Part shown: one piece after another, positions 51,212 through 59,990 of the stretch
Numbering within the stretch: the first letter of the stretch is position 1
Layout of the letters: every line of letters begins with the position of its first letter
Source of the DNA: Pseudomonas faucium
Lineage (GTDB): Bacteria > Pseudomonadota > Gammaproteobacteria > Pseudomonadales > Pseudomonadaceae
Direction of reading: 5' to 3'
Length of the DNA stretch: 64,000 nucleotides
Assembly (NCBI RefSeq): GCF_021602585.1
Contig: NZ_BQIP01000003.1
Location: forward strand, 284,614-348,613
The notes under the pieces: model-generated
Told to the model about the DNA's origin: nothing
The model's database searches: none
Seen by the model: only the letters and a program-made list of their open reading frames with translations
Made by a program: the position numbers and the translations under genes

Positions 51212-51313
51212 CCCTGTGGGAGCCGGCTTGCCGGCGATGGGCCGCAAAGCGGCCCCTGAGCACCGCTGGGCAAGGCTGGCGCCTTGCATCGCCGGCAAGC
51301 CAGCTCCCACAGG
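51212..51313. repeat. REP pair between algL and algI
   Basis: Inverted REP cores at 51214-51241 and 51287-51313 within the 192-base algL-algI gap. This is the largest gap in the operon and could differentially stabilise the upstream transcript from that of the acetylation genes. Confidence 0.93.
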
Positions 51314-51396
51314 AATCTAGGTAGCCCGCCACGCATGCGTGGGGGGTTTGGGGGGCGCTTTGCCCTGGATGCTGTGAACAACTTAGGAGAACCGGG

Positions 51397-52854
51397 ATGG
51401 TCTTCTCGTCCAACGTGTTCCTGTTCCTGTTCTTGCCGATCTTCCTCGGCCTGTACTACCTGAGCGGGCAACGTTATCGCAACCTGCTGCTGCTGGTCGC
51501 CAGCTACATCTTCTACGCCTGGTGGCGGGTGGACTTCCTCGCCCTGTTCGCCGGGGTGACCCTGTGGAACTACTGGATCGGCCTGAAAGTCGGCGCCGCC
51601 GGCGTGCGCACCAAGCCGGCCCAGCGCTGGCTGCTGCTGGGCGTGGGCGTGGACCTGGCGATCCTCGGCTACTTCAAGTACGCCAACTTCGGCGTCGACA
51701 GCCTCAACGCGATCATCACCTCGTTTGGCCTGGAGCCGTTCATCCTCACCCACGTGCTGCTGCCGATCGGCATCTCGTTCTACATCTTCGAGTCGATCAG
51801 CTACATCATCGACGTGTACCGCGGCGACACCCCGGCCACCCGCAACCTGATCGACTTCGCCGCGTTCGTGGCGATCTTCCCGCACCTGATCGCCGGCCCC
51901 GTGCTGCGCTTCAAGGACCTGGTCGACCAGTTCAACAACCGCACCCACACCCTGGACAAGTTCTCCGAAGGCTGCACCCGCTTCATGCAGGGCTTCATCA
52001 AGAAAGTGTTCATCGCCGACACCCTGGCGGTGGTCGCCGACCACTGCTTCGCCCTGCAGAACCCCACCACCGGCGACGCCTGGCTCGGCGCCCTGGCCTA
52101 CACCGCGCAGCTGTACTTCGACTTCTCCGGCTACAGCGACATGGCCATCGGCCTGGGCCTGATGATGGGCTTTCGCTTCATGGAGAACTTCAAGCAGCCG
52201 TACATCAGCCAGTCGATCACCGAGTTCTGGCGCCGCTGGCACATCAGCCTGTCGACCTGGCTGCGCGACTACCTCTACATCACCCTGGGCGGCAACCGCA
52301 AAGGCACCTTCAACACCTACCGCAACCTGTTCCTGACCATGCTGCTGGGCGGCCTGTGGCACGGTGCCAACTTCACCTACATCATCTGGGGCGCCTGGCA
52401 CGGCATGTGGCTGGCGATCGAGCGGGCACTGGGCATCGACACCAACCCGCAGCGCTTCAACCCGATCAAGTGGGCGTTCACCTTCCTGCTGGTGGTGGTC
52501 GGCTGGGTGATCTTCCGCGCCGAGAACCTGCACGTGGCCGGGCGCATGTACGGCGCCATGTTCAGCTTCGGTGAATGGCAGCTGTCGGAGCTCAACCGCG
52601 CCCAGCTCACCGGGCTGCAGGTGGCGACCCTGGTGATCGCCTACCTGACCCTGGCCTTCTTCGGCCTGCGCGACTTCTACCGCAACGCCAGGCCGACGGC
52701 CAAGGCCACCCCGGTGCAGGTCAATGCCGACGGCTCGCTCGGCCTGGACTGGACCCGGGTCATGTCCCGCGCCCTGATCCTGATGCTGTTCGCCGCCTCG
52801 ATCCTCAAGCTTTCGGCGCAGAGCTACTCGCCGTTCCTCTACTTCCAGTTCTGA
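51397..52854 (+). CDS. algI: Alginate O-acetylase AlgI, MBOAT
   Basis: 485 residues, about 11 hydrophobic segments. MBOAT signatures: FDFSGYSDMAIGLGLMMGF, EFWRRWHISLSTWLRDYLYI and the catalytic His in GGLWHGANFTY. It carries acetyl groups across the inner membrane for AlgJ and AlgX. RBS TTAGGAG lies upstream. First of the acetylation block algIJF. Confidence 0.97.
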   Translation: MVFSSNVFLFLFLPIFLGLYYLSGQRYRNLLLLVASYIFYAWWRVDFLALFAGVTLWNYWIGLKVGAAGVRTKPAQRWLLLGVGVDLAILGYFKYANFGVDSLNAIITSFGLEPFILTHVLLPIGISFYIFESISYIIDVYRGDTPATRNLIDFAAFVAIFPHLIAGPVLRFKDLVDQFNNRTHTLDKFSEGCTRFMQGFIKKVFIADTLAVVADHCFALQNPTTGDAWLGALAYTAQLYFDFSGYSDMAIGLGLMMGFRFMENFKQPYISQSITEFWRRWHISLSTWLRDYLYITLGGNRKGTFNTYRNLFLTMLLGGLWHGANFTYIIWGAWHGMWLAIERALGIDTNPQRFNPIKWAFTFLLVVVGWVIFRAENLHVAGRMYGAMFSFGEWQLSELNRAQLTGLQVATLVIAYLTLAFFGLRDFYRNARPTAKATPVQVNADGSLGLDWTRVMSRALILMLFAASILKLSAQSYSPFLYFQF

Positions 52855-52865
52855 GGTTGATGACC

Positions 52866-54023
52866 ATGACCCGGACATTACGCATCACTTACTCCCTGTC
52901 GTTCATCGGCCTGCTGGTGGGCATGGGCGTGTGGTCCACCGGTGGCCTGCAAAGCTTCCAGCGCACCGAGCAGATGACCCTGCTCAACGGCAAGCTGGCC
53001 AAGGCCGCCGAGACCCACTACGACGACCAGTTCCCGATCAAGCGCCTGGGTACCAACCTCTGGGCCGCGCTGGACTTCAAGCTGTTCAACGAAGGCCGCC
53101 CCGGCGTGGTGCTGGGCCGTGACCAGTGGCTGTTCAGCGACGAAGAGTTCAAGCCCACCGCCGGTGCCCAGCAGCTGATGGAGGAAAACCTGGCGCTGAT
53201 CCGTGGCGTGCGCGACACCCTGCAGCAGCACGGCAGCCAGCTGGTGCTGGCGATCGTGCCGGCCAAGGCGCGCATCTACTCGGAATACGTGGGCAAGGAG
53301 CAACCGGCCAGCCTGCACGACGACCTGTACAACCAGTTCCACGCCCAGGTACGCCAGGCCAACGTGTTCGCCCCGGACCTGCAAGCCGCGATGGAGCAGG
53401 CCAAGGGCCGCGGCCAGGTGTTCCTGCGTACCGACACCCACTGGACGCCGATGGGCGCCGAAGTGGCCGCCCAGACCCTGGCCGAGGCGGTCAACCGCCA
53501 GAACCTGCTCAACGGCGACCCGCAGGCGTTCATCACCGAAGCCGGCAGCAGCGCGCCGTACAAGGGCGACCTGACCAACTTCCTGCCGCTCGACCCACTG
53601 TTCAGCAACCTGCTGCCCAGCCCGGACAACCTGCAGCAACGCACCACCCGCCCGGCCGAGGCGCAAGCCGATGCCGGCGACGCGCTGTTCGCCGACAGCC
53701 AGATCCCGGTGGCGCTGGTGGGCACCAGCTACAGCGCCAACCCCCACTGGAACTTCCTCGGCGCGCTGCAGCAGGCCCTGCACAGCGACGTTGCCAACTA
53801 CGCCGAAGACGGCCACGGCCCGCTGCTGCCGATGCTCAAGTACCTGCAAAGCGATGCCTTCAAGAACGCCGCGCCACAAGTGGTGGTGTGGGAATTCCCC
53901 GAACGTTATCTGCCAATGAAGAACGACCTCAGCAGCTTCGACCCGCAGTGGATCGCGCAGCTGAAGAACTCCCGTAAATCCGAAGAAAACCTGGCCCTGT
54001 CGTCCACCCGGACGAACCACTGA
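52866..54023 (+). CDS. algJ: Alginate O-acetyltransferase AlgJ
   Basis: 385 residues from the ATG at 52866, better spaced from GAGG than the in-frame ATG at 52860. N-terminal signal anchor (ITYSLSFIGLLVGMGVW). SGNH-like domain with the Asp-x-His pair in RTDTHWTPMG and Ser in GTSYSANPHWNF, paralogous to AlgX. It receives acetyl from AlgI in the periplasm. Starts 11 bases after the algI stop. Confidence 0.96.
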   Translation: MTRTLRITYSLSFIGLLVGMGVWSTGGLQSFQRTEQMTLLNGKLAKAAETHYDDQFPIKRLGTNLWAALDFKLFNEGRPGVVLGRDQWLFSDEEFKPTAGAQQLMEENLALIRGVRDTLQQHGSQLVLAIVPAKARIYSEYVGKEQPASLHDDLYNQFHAQVRQANVFAPDLQAAMEQAKGRGQVFLRTDTHWTPMGAEVAAQTLAEAVNRQNLLNGDPQAFITEAGSSAPYKGDLTNFLPLDPLFSNLLPSPDNLQQRTTRPAEAQADAGDALFADSQIPVALVGTSYSANPHWNFLGALQQALHSDVANYAEDGHGPLLPMLKYLQSDAFKNAAPQVVVWEFPERYLPMKNDLSSFDPQWIAQLKNSRKSEENLALSSTRTNH

Positions 54024-54044
54024 TAGATAGAGAGGAACACGCAC

Positions 54045-54692
54045 ATGACTACCAAGACTTCCATTGCCAAAGCCCTCACCCTCGCGGCCGGCCTGTCTCT
54101 TGCTTCCCTGCAGGCCTTCGCCGGCGCCGACGCCGCGCTGTACGGCCCGACCGCCCCGAAAGGCTCGACCTTCGTGCGCCTGTACAACGCCGCCAGCGCC
54201 CCGGCCGCCGCCAGCGTCGGCAACACCCAGATCAAGCAGGTCGGCGCCCAGGCCAGCAGCGACTTCAGCTTCCTGCCAGGCGGTGACTACACAGCCCAGG
54301 TCGGCGGCAAGAGCGTCCCGGTCAAGCTGGCCGCCGACAAGTACTACACCCTGGTCAACAACAACGGCGGCAACCCGCAACTGATCGAAGAGCCGCCGTT
54401 CAAGAACAAGCAGAAAGCGCTGGTGCGCGTGCAGAACCTCAGCGACCAGGCGCTGACCCTGAAAACCGCCGACGGCAAGACCGACGTGGTGCAGTCGGTG
54501 GCCGCCAAGGGCCGTGGCGAGCGCGAGATCAACCCGGTCAAGGTCAACCTGGCCCTGTTCGAAGGCAACAAGAAAGTCAGCGACCTCAAACCGGTCGCCC
54601 TGGAGCGCGGCGAAGCCGCCGTGCTGTACGTCACTGGCTCCGGCAGCAACCTGTCGCCGGTCTGGGTCACTCGCCCAGTGTCCACCAACTGA
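54045..54692 (+). CDS. algF: Alginate acetylation adaptor AlgF
   Basis: 215 residues, signal peptide ending LQAFAGADAA. Two beta-rich domains with GSTFVRLYNAASAP and ALVRVQNLSDQALTLKTADGK. AlgF has no enzymatic motif; it is thought to bridge AlgJ and AlgX. It follows algJ by 21 bases. Confidence 0.96.
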   Translation: MTTKTSIAKALTLAAGLSLASLQAFAGADAALYGPTAPKGSTFVRLYNAASAPAAASVGNTQIKQVGAQASSDFSFLPGGDYTAQVGGKSVPVKLAADKYYTLVNNNGGNPQLIEEPPFKNKQKALVRVQNLSDQALTLKTADGKTDVVQSVAAKGRGEREINPVKVNLALFEGNKKVSDLKPVALERGEAAVLYVTGSGSNLSPVWVTRPVSTN

Positions 54693-54729
54693 TCCCCTGC
54701 CTCGTTAACGACCTTATTGGAGAAACATG

Positions 54730-56184
54730 ATGATCCCGGTAATTCTTTCTGGTGGTAGCGGTTCGCGTCTGTGGCCTCTGTCGCGCAAGCAGTTCCCCAA
54801 GCAGTTCCTGGCCCTGACCGGTGAGCACACGCTGTTCCAGCAGACCCTCGAGCGCCTGGTGTTCGAAGGCATGGACGCACCGATCGTGGTGTGCAACAAG
54901 GACCACAAGTTCATCGTCCAGGAGCAGCTGGCCAGCCTGAGGCTCGAAACCCAGGCCATCCTGATGGAGCCGTTCGGCCGCAACACGGCGCCTGCGGTGG
55001 CGATGACCGCGATGAAGCTGGTCAACGAAGGCCGTGACGACCTGATGCTGGTGCTCCCGGCCGACCACGTGATCGATGACCAGAAAGCCCTGCAGCGCGC
55101 CCTGGCCCTGGCCACCGTGGCCGCCGAGCGTGGCGAGATGGTGCTGTTCGGCGTGCCGGCGACCAAGCCCGAAACCGGCTACGGCTACATCCGCTCCAGC
55201 CAGGACGCCCTGCTGCCAGAAGGCGTGGCCCGCGTTGCACAGTTCGTCGAGAAACCCGACGAAAAACGCGCCGCCGAATTCGTCAAGGCCGGTGGCTACT
55301 TCTGGAACAGCGGCATGTTCCTGTTCCGTGCCAGCCGCTTCCTCGAAGAGCTGAAAAAGCACGACGCCGACATCTACGACACCTGCGTGCTGGCCCTGGA
55401 GCGCAGCGAAGAAGACGGCGACCTGCTGAGCATCGACGAAGCCACCTTCGCCTGCTGCCCGGACAACTCCATCGACTACGCGGTGATGGAAAAGACCCAG
55501 CGCGCCTGCGTGGTGCCGATGTCGGCCGGCTGGAGCGACGTGGGCTGCTGGTCGTCGCTGTGGGAAGTGCACGACAAGGACGCCGACGGCAACGTCACCA
55601 AGGGCGATGTGGTGGTGCAGGACAGCCGCAACTGCATGATCCACGGCAACGGCAAGCTGGTGTCAGTGATCGGCCTGGAGAACATTGTCGTGGTCGAGAC
55701 CAAGGACGCGATGATGATTGCCCACAAGGACAAGGTCCAGGGCGTCAAGCAGATGGTCAAGACCCTCGACGAGCAGGGCCGCAGCGAGACCCAGAACCAC
55801 CTGGAGGTGTACCGCCCGTGGGGCTCGTACGACTCGGTGGACATGGGCGGGCGCTTCCAGGTCAAGCACATCACCGTCAAGCCGGGCGCGAGCCTGTCGC
55901 TGCAGATGCACCACCACCGTGCCGAGCACTGGATCGTGGTATCGGGCACGGCCGAGGTCACCTGCGACGAGAACGTGTTCCTGCTCACCGAGAACCAGTC
56001 GACCTACATTCCGATTGCCTCGATCCACCGCCTGCGCAACCCGGGCAAGATCCCGCTGGAGATCATCGAAGTGCAGTCGGGCAGCTACCTGGGCGAGGAT
56101 GACATCGAGCGCTTCGAGGACGTCTACGGGCGCACCTCGACGCCGGTGGAGCGTGGCGTTTCGGTGAAGACCATCGCGCAGTAG
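54730..56184 (+). CDS. algA: Bifunctional mannose-6-phosphate isomerase / GDP-mannose pyrophosphorylase
   Basis: 484 residues from the second of two ATGs (54727/54730), the second being better spaced from TTGGAG and matching the MIPVILSGGSGSR start of the family. N-terminal nucleotidyltransferase: GGSGSRLWPLSRKQFPKQF, EPFGRNTAPAV, FVEKPDE. C-terminal cupin isomerase: QMHHHRAEHW with metal-binding His. It supplies GDP-mannose for AlgD. Last gene of the operon; a terminator follows. Confidence 0.97.
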   Translation: MIPVILSGGSGSRLWPLSRKQFPKQFLALTGEHTLFQQTLERLVFEGMDAPIVVCNKDHKFIVQEQLASLRLETQAILMEPFGRNTAPAVAMTAMKLVNEGRDDLMLVLPADHVIDDQKALQRALALATVAAERGEMVLFGVPATKPETGYGYIRSSQDALLPEGVARVAQFVEKPDEKRAAEFVKAGGYFWNSGMFLFRASRFLEELKKHDADIYDTCVLALERSEEDGDLLSIDEATFACCPDNSIDYAVMEKTQRACVVPMSAGWSDVGCWSSLWEVHDKDADGNVTKGDVVVQDSRNCMIHGNGKLVSVIGLENIVVVETKDAMMIAHKDKVQGVKQMVKTLDEQGRSETQNHLEVYRPWGSYDSVDMGGRFQVKHITVKPGASLSLQMHHHRAEHWIVVSGTAEVTCDENVFLLTENQSTYIPIASIHRLRNPGKIPLEIIEVQSGSYLGEDDIERFEDVYGRTSTPVERGVSVKTIAQ

Positions 56185-56194
56185 GCAACACCCC

Positions 56195-56219
56195 GGGGCC
56201 GCATTGCGGCCCCTTCTTT
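56195..56219 (+). terminator. Terminator of the alginate operon
   Basis: GGGGCCGC / GCGGCCCC stem with an ATT loop and TTCTTT, ten bases after the algA stop. Confidence 0.85.
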
Positions 56220-56280
56220 GAGGCCACCGTGATTTGGCGCTACGATGGTCGGACCTGCGCAAACAAGGTCTGCCCGCATC

Positions 56281-56745
56281 ATGATCATCGGTGCCTTCCT
56301 CATCCTCACCTGGCTGGTGCTGCTGTTGCGCTACCCGGCAAAGGCCCTGCCGATCTCACTGGCGGCCGTACTTGGCCTCGGCCTGGTCGCCCTGTGGGTG
56401 GTCTGGCAAGACCAGCGCGAAGCCTCGCAACTGGCGCGGCTGGACCTGCGCCTGACCTATGCCCCTGAACACTGCCCTGCCGACCGCGCGTTGCAGGTGC
56501 ACATGAAAAACGGCAACAAGGCCCCGCTCACCGAACTGCGCTGGCGCGTGGCGGCGTATGCCCCGGGCGATACCGTGAACCTGGCCGAGAACACCTACGC
56601 CGCACCGCGCTATCGCGGGCCGGGCGACCTGCAGCCGGGGACCGAGTGGCAAGACTGCCTGCCATTGCCGCCGCTGCGTGCGGGCTACCGGCCGCAGACC
56701 CTGGAATTTCGTGCCGAGCACCTGCAAGGCAGCTTTGCCAATTGA
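56281..56745 (+). CDS. Small membrane-anchored protein of unknown function
   Basis: 154 residues from the ATG at 56281 (MIIGAFLILTWL); the frame is open 36 bases further. Two N-terminal membrane helices (about 2-16 and 22-42), then a periplasmic beta-type domain with two cysteines (EHCPADRAL and WQDCLPLPPL) that could pair. I do not recognise the family with certainty. It is not part of the alginate operon, being separated by the terminator, and has a 48-base gap to the SDR gene that it may be transcribed with. Confidence 0.75.
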   Translation: MIIGAFLILTWLVLLLRYPAKALPISLAAVLGLGLVALWVVWQDQREASQLARLDLRLTYAPEHCPADRALQVHMKNGNKAPLTELRWRVAAYAPGDTVNLAENTYAAPRYRGPGDLQPGTEWQDCLPLPPLRAGYRPQTLEFRAEHLQGSFAN

Positions 56746-56793
56746 TGCATTGCCTGCGCTGATCCCAACATCCCCCAGTAAACAGGCCTCCCC

Positions 56794-57606
56794 ATGCCCA
56801 CCGTCCTGATCACCGGTTGTTCCAGCGGCATCGGCCGCGCCCTGGCCGACGCTTTGCGCGATGCCGGCCACACCGTCTGGGCCACCGCCCGCAAACCCGA
56901 GGATGTCGCGCAACTGAGCGCCGCAGGCTTCACCGCCCGGCAACTGGACGTGAACGACAACGACGCCCTGGCGCGCCTGGCCGCAGAGCTCGAAACCCTC
57001 GACATCCTGATCAACAACGCCGGCTACGGCGCCATGGGGCCGCTGCTCGATGGCGGTGTCGACGCCATGCGCCAGCAGTTCGAAACCAACGTCTTCGCCG
57101 TGGTCGGCGTTACCCGCGCACTGTTCCCATTGCTGCGCCGCTCACGCGGCCTGGTGGTGAACATCGGCAGTGTGTCCGGGGTGCTGGTCACGCCGTTTGC
57201 CGGCGCCTACTGCGCCTCCAAGGCCGCCGTGCATGCCTTGAGCGATGCCCTGCGCCTGGAGCTTGCGCCGTTCGGGGTGCGGGTGATGGAAGTGCAGCCG
57301 GGGGCGATTGCCTCGCAGTTCGCCAGTAATGCCCAGCGCCAGGCCGAGCAGGTGCTGGCGGCGGATTCGCCGTGGTGGCCGTTGCGTGAGCAGGTGCAGG
57401 CACGGGCGCGAGCTTCGCAGGACAAACCGACGCCTGCGGCGGTGTTTGCCCAAGGGGTGCTGGCCGCGCTGGGCAAGTCGCCGGTGCCGGCGGTGGTGCG
57501 GTTGGGCAACGGCAGTACCGCGTTGCCGTTGATGGCCCGGCTGCTGCCGCGGCGGTTGCTGGATTGGGCGTTGCGCAAGCGCTTCGGGCTTTTGCGGCCG
57601 CTTTGA
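56794..57606 (+). CDS. Short-chain dehydrogenase/reductase
   Basis: 270 residues. Classical SDR: TGCSSGIG at 7-14, NNAGYGAMG, catalytic Ser in NIGSVSG, and YCASKAA. The C-terminal 80 residues extend beyond the core, with ARLLPRRLLDWALRKRF, like SDRs acting on larger or hydrophobic substrates. NAD(P)-dependent; substrate unknown. REP pair downstream. Confidence 0.9.
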   Translation: MPTVLITGCSSGIGRALADALRDAGHTVWATARKPEDVAQLSAAGFTARQLDVNDNDALARLAAELETLDILINNAGYGAMGPLLDGGVDAMRQQFETNVFAVVGVTRALFPLLRRSRGLVVNIGSVSGVLVTPFAGAYCASKAAVHALSDALRLELAPFGVRVMEVQPGAIASQFASNAQRQAEQVLAADSPWWPLREQVQARARASQDKPTPAAVFAQGVLAALGKSPVPAVVRLGNGSTALPLMARLLPRRLLDWALRKRFGLLRPL

Positions 57607-57616
57607 GTTTGCAGCT

Positions 57617-57718
57617 GCCTGTGCCGGCCTCTTCGCGGGGCAAGCCCGCTCCCACAGGTTCAACCACAGCACATGACCTGTGGGAGCCGGCTTGCCGGCG
57701 ATGGGGCCGGCACAGGCA
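57617..57718. repeat. REP pair (BIME), one arm diverged
   Basis: Outer flanks GCCTGTGCCGGCC / GGCCGGCACAGGC are perfect complements. The left core (CGCGGGGCAAGCCCGC) is a variant of the REP core in the right arm. Between two converging SDR genes. Confidence 0.88.
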
Positions 57719-57727
57719 ACCCACGAA

Positions 57728-58522
57728 TCAGGCAATCGACCGCAGCACCCCACCATCCACCCGCAACGCCGCCCCGGTGGTCGCACTGGCCTGCATCGAC
57801 GCCAGGTACACCACCATGCTGGCCACCTCCTCCACCGTCGCCAGGCGCTGGATCAGCGAGCTCGGCCGGTGCTCGGCAACGAAGTTGGCTTCCAGCTCAT
57901 CCGTGGGCACCCCCTGCTCCTGCGCCAGCTTGGCAAAGAAATCGCTCACCCCTTCCGAGCGAGTCGGCCCCGGCAACACCGAGTTCACCGTCACCCCGCT
58001 ACCGGCCAAGGTCTCGGCCAACCCCCGCGACACCGCCAGCAGCGCCGTCTTGGTCATGCCGTAGTGGACCATCTCGGTGGGGATCTGCAGCGCCGACTCG
58101 CTGGACAGGAAGATCACCCGCCCCCATTTGCGCTCGGCCATGCCCTGGGCGTAATGGCGCGACAGGCGCACGGCGCTGAGCACGTTGACGTCGAAGAAGC
58201 GCAGCCAGTCGGCATCGTCGATCTCGAAGAAGGGCTTGGGCTCGAAGATGCCCAGGTTGTTGACCAGGATGTCGGTGTGCGGCACCTGGTCGAACAGCGC
58301 CTGCGCGCCCGCTGCGGTACTCAGGTCGGCAGCGATGCCGATGATGCGCGCCTGCGGCAAGCGCTCTCGCACCGCGTTCAGGGCTTCATCGACACGCGCC
58401 TGGGTGCGCCCATTGAGCACCACTTCGGCGCCTGCTTCGGCCAGCCCCGTGGCGATGGCCAGGCCGATGCCAGCGGTCGAGCCGCTGACGATGGCGCGCT
58501 TGCCGTTCAAGGAAATATGCAT
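57728..58522 (-). CDS. Short-chain dehydrogenase/reductase
   Basis: 264 residues from the ATG at 58522 (MHISLNGKRAIVSG). Motifs: SGSTAGIG, NNLG in place of NNAG, Ser in FLSSESA, YGMTK. The C-terminus LRVDGGVLRSIA is typical of classical SDRs. It lies 13 bases after the outer-membrane efflux gene on the same strand, so it is probably the last gene of the efflux operon. Substrate unknown. Confidence 0.9.
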   Translation of the reverse strand: MHISLNGKRAIVSGSTAGIGLAIATGLAEAGAEVVLNGRTQARVDEALNAVRERLPQARIIGIAADLSTAAGAQALFDQVPHTDILVNNLGIFEPKPFFEIDDADWLRFFDVNVLSAVRLSRHYAQGMAERKWGRVIFLSSESALQIPTEMVHYGMTKTALLAVSRGLAETLAGSGVTVNSVLPGPTRSEGVSDFFAKLAQEQGVPTDELEANFVAEHRPSSLIQRLATVEEVASMVVYLASMQASATTGAALRVDGGVLRSIA

Positions 58523-58535
58523 CTGTGCACCCTCT

Positions 58536-59990
58536 CTAGCTGTGAGAATTACCCGGCTGCTCGTCGAACGCCTGCCAGCCACCGCCCAGGGCCTTGTACA
58601 GCCCCACCAGCGCCTGCGACACCGCGGCCGAACTGTCGATCCACTGCTCTTCGCTGGCCAGCAACGCGCCTTGCACGGTCAGCACGTTGAGAAAGTCCAC
58701 CGCACCCTCGACGTACTGACGCTGGGCCGTTTCCAGCGCGATGCGGTTCTGCCGCACCGCTTCGGCCAGGTGGTCGCGACGCAACTGGCTGGCGTTGTAC
58801 AGGCGTAGCACATCGTCGATTTCGTGCCAGGCGCCAAGCACCACCTTGCGGTAGTTCAGCGCCGCTTCCTGCTGCTGCGCCTCGCGCAACTGCAGGGTGC
58901 CGGCCAGCCGCCCACCCTCGAAGATCGGCAGCGACAGCTGCGGGCCGAAGGCAAAGCGGCGCGAATCCCAGGCGCCGAAGTCGGCAAGTTGCAGGGCCTG
59001 AAAACCGACACTGCCCGACAGACGGATGCTCGGGTAGAAGTCCGCCTTGGCCACGCCAATGCTCGCCGTGGCGGCATGCAGGCGGGCTTCGGCCTGGCGG
59101 ATGTCGGGGCGGCGCTGGGCCAGCTCGGACGGCAGGCCGATGGCGAATGTCTGCTGCGGCGCGGGCAGTTGCGCGTCTTCGAGCAACTCGGCCTGCAGGC
59201 TGCGCGGCGGTTCGGCGGCCAGCAGGCTGAGGGCGTTGATCAGGTCATCACGCCGGGCTTCAAGGCTCGGCAGGCGCGCCTCGATGGACGCCACCTGGGC
59301 GCTGGCCTGGGCCACGTCGAGGCGCGTGGCGACGCCTTCGGCCTGGCGGTTTTCGGACAGTTTCAGGCTGTGCCGGGCAACCTCCAGGTTGTTGCGGTTC
59401 ACCTCCAGGGTGTGCTGCACGGCACGCAGCTGGATGTAGTTGCCAGCCGTTTCCGAAAGCAGCGCCAGCAACACGCCGCGGCGGTCGTTCTCGGCCACTT
59501 CGACGCTGGCGTCGGCGGCTTCCACCTGGCGCCGCACGCGGCCCCACAGGTCCAGCTCCCAGCCTGCGACCAGGTCGCCCTGCCACAGGTTGAAGGCCGA
59601 CTTGCCCGAGTGCCCGGAAGGGTCGCTCAAGCCTTCGGCGCTGTTGCGTGCGCGGCTGTAACCGGCGCTGGCATCGACCGACGGCGTTTCATCGGCCGCG
59701 ACCGTGCTGCGCAGGGCGCGGCTTTGCAGCAGGCGGGCACTGGCCATCTGCAGGTCGAGGTTGCGCTCGGCGACGCGCTGGATCAGCGCACTCAGCTGCG
59801 CATCATGAAAGGTCTCCCACCAGCGCAACTGCAGCGGCTCGGCCTGCGGCTGGCTCGCGGCAGCCTCGCCTTGCAGCGGCGCCCATCGCTGCGGCGCCTG
59901 GCTGTCCGGGCGCCGGAAGTCGGGGCCCAGGGTGCAGCCGGCCAGCAGCACGGCCAGCAGCAGCGGGCTCAAGCGTGCGGCGGGTTTCAT
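58536..59990 (-). CDS. Outer-membrane efflux lipoprotein, NodT/OprM family
   Basis: 484 residues. Lipoprotein signal with lipobox VLLAGC (Cys19), TLGPDFRRPDS typical of RND/EmrAB outer channels, two repeated coiled-coil/beta units, including GWELDLWGRVRRQVEAA and LPSELAQRRPDIRQAEARLHAA. Forms the trimeric outer-membrane duct. The start overlaps the adaptor stop by four bases. Confidence 0.94.
   Translation of the reverse strand: MKPAARLSPLLLAVLLAGCTLGPDFRRPDSQAPQRWAPLQGEAAASQPQAEPLQLRWWETFHDAQLSALIQRVAERNLDLQMASARLLQSRALRSTVAADETPSVDASAGYSRARNSAEGLSDPSGHSGKSAFNLWQGDLVAGWELDLWGRVRRQVEAADASVEVAENDRRGVLLALLSETAGNYIQLRAVQHTLEVNRNNLEVARHSLKLSENRQAEGVATRLDVAQASAQVASIEARLPSLEARRDDLINALSLLAAEPPRSLQAELLEDAQLPAPQQTFAIGLPSELAQRRPDIRQAEARLHAATASIGVAKADFYPSIRLSGSVGFQALQLADFGAWDSRRFAFGPQLSLPIFEGGRLAGTLQLREAQQQEAALNYRKVVLGAWHEIDDVLRLYNASQLRRDHLAEAVRQNRIALETAQRQYVEGAVDFLNVLTVQGALLASEEQWIDSSAAVSQALVGLYKALGGGWQAFDEQPGNSHS

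Noticed and set aside
49894-52878. 994-codon open frame on the minus strand
   Set aside because: Antisense to algX, algL and algI. GC-rich codon bias keeps the opposite frame open; the product is low-complexity (Glu/His/Gln/Val-rich) and matches no family.
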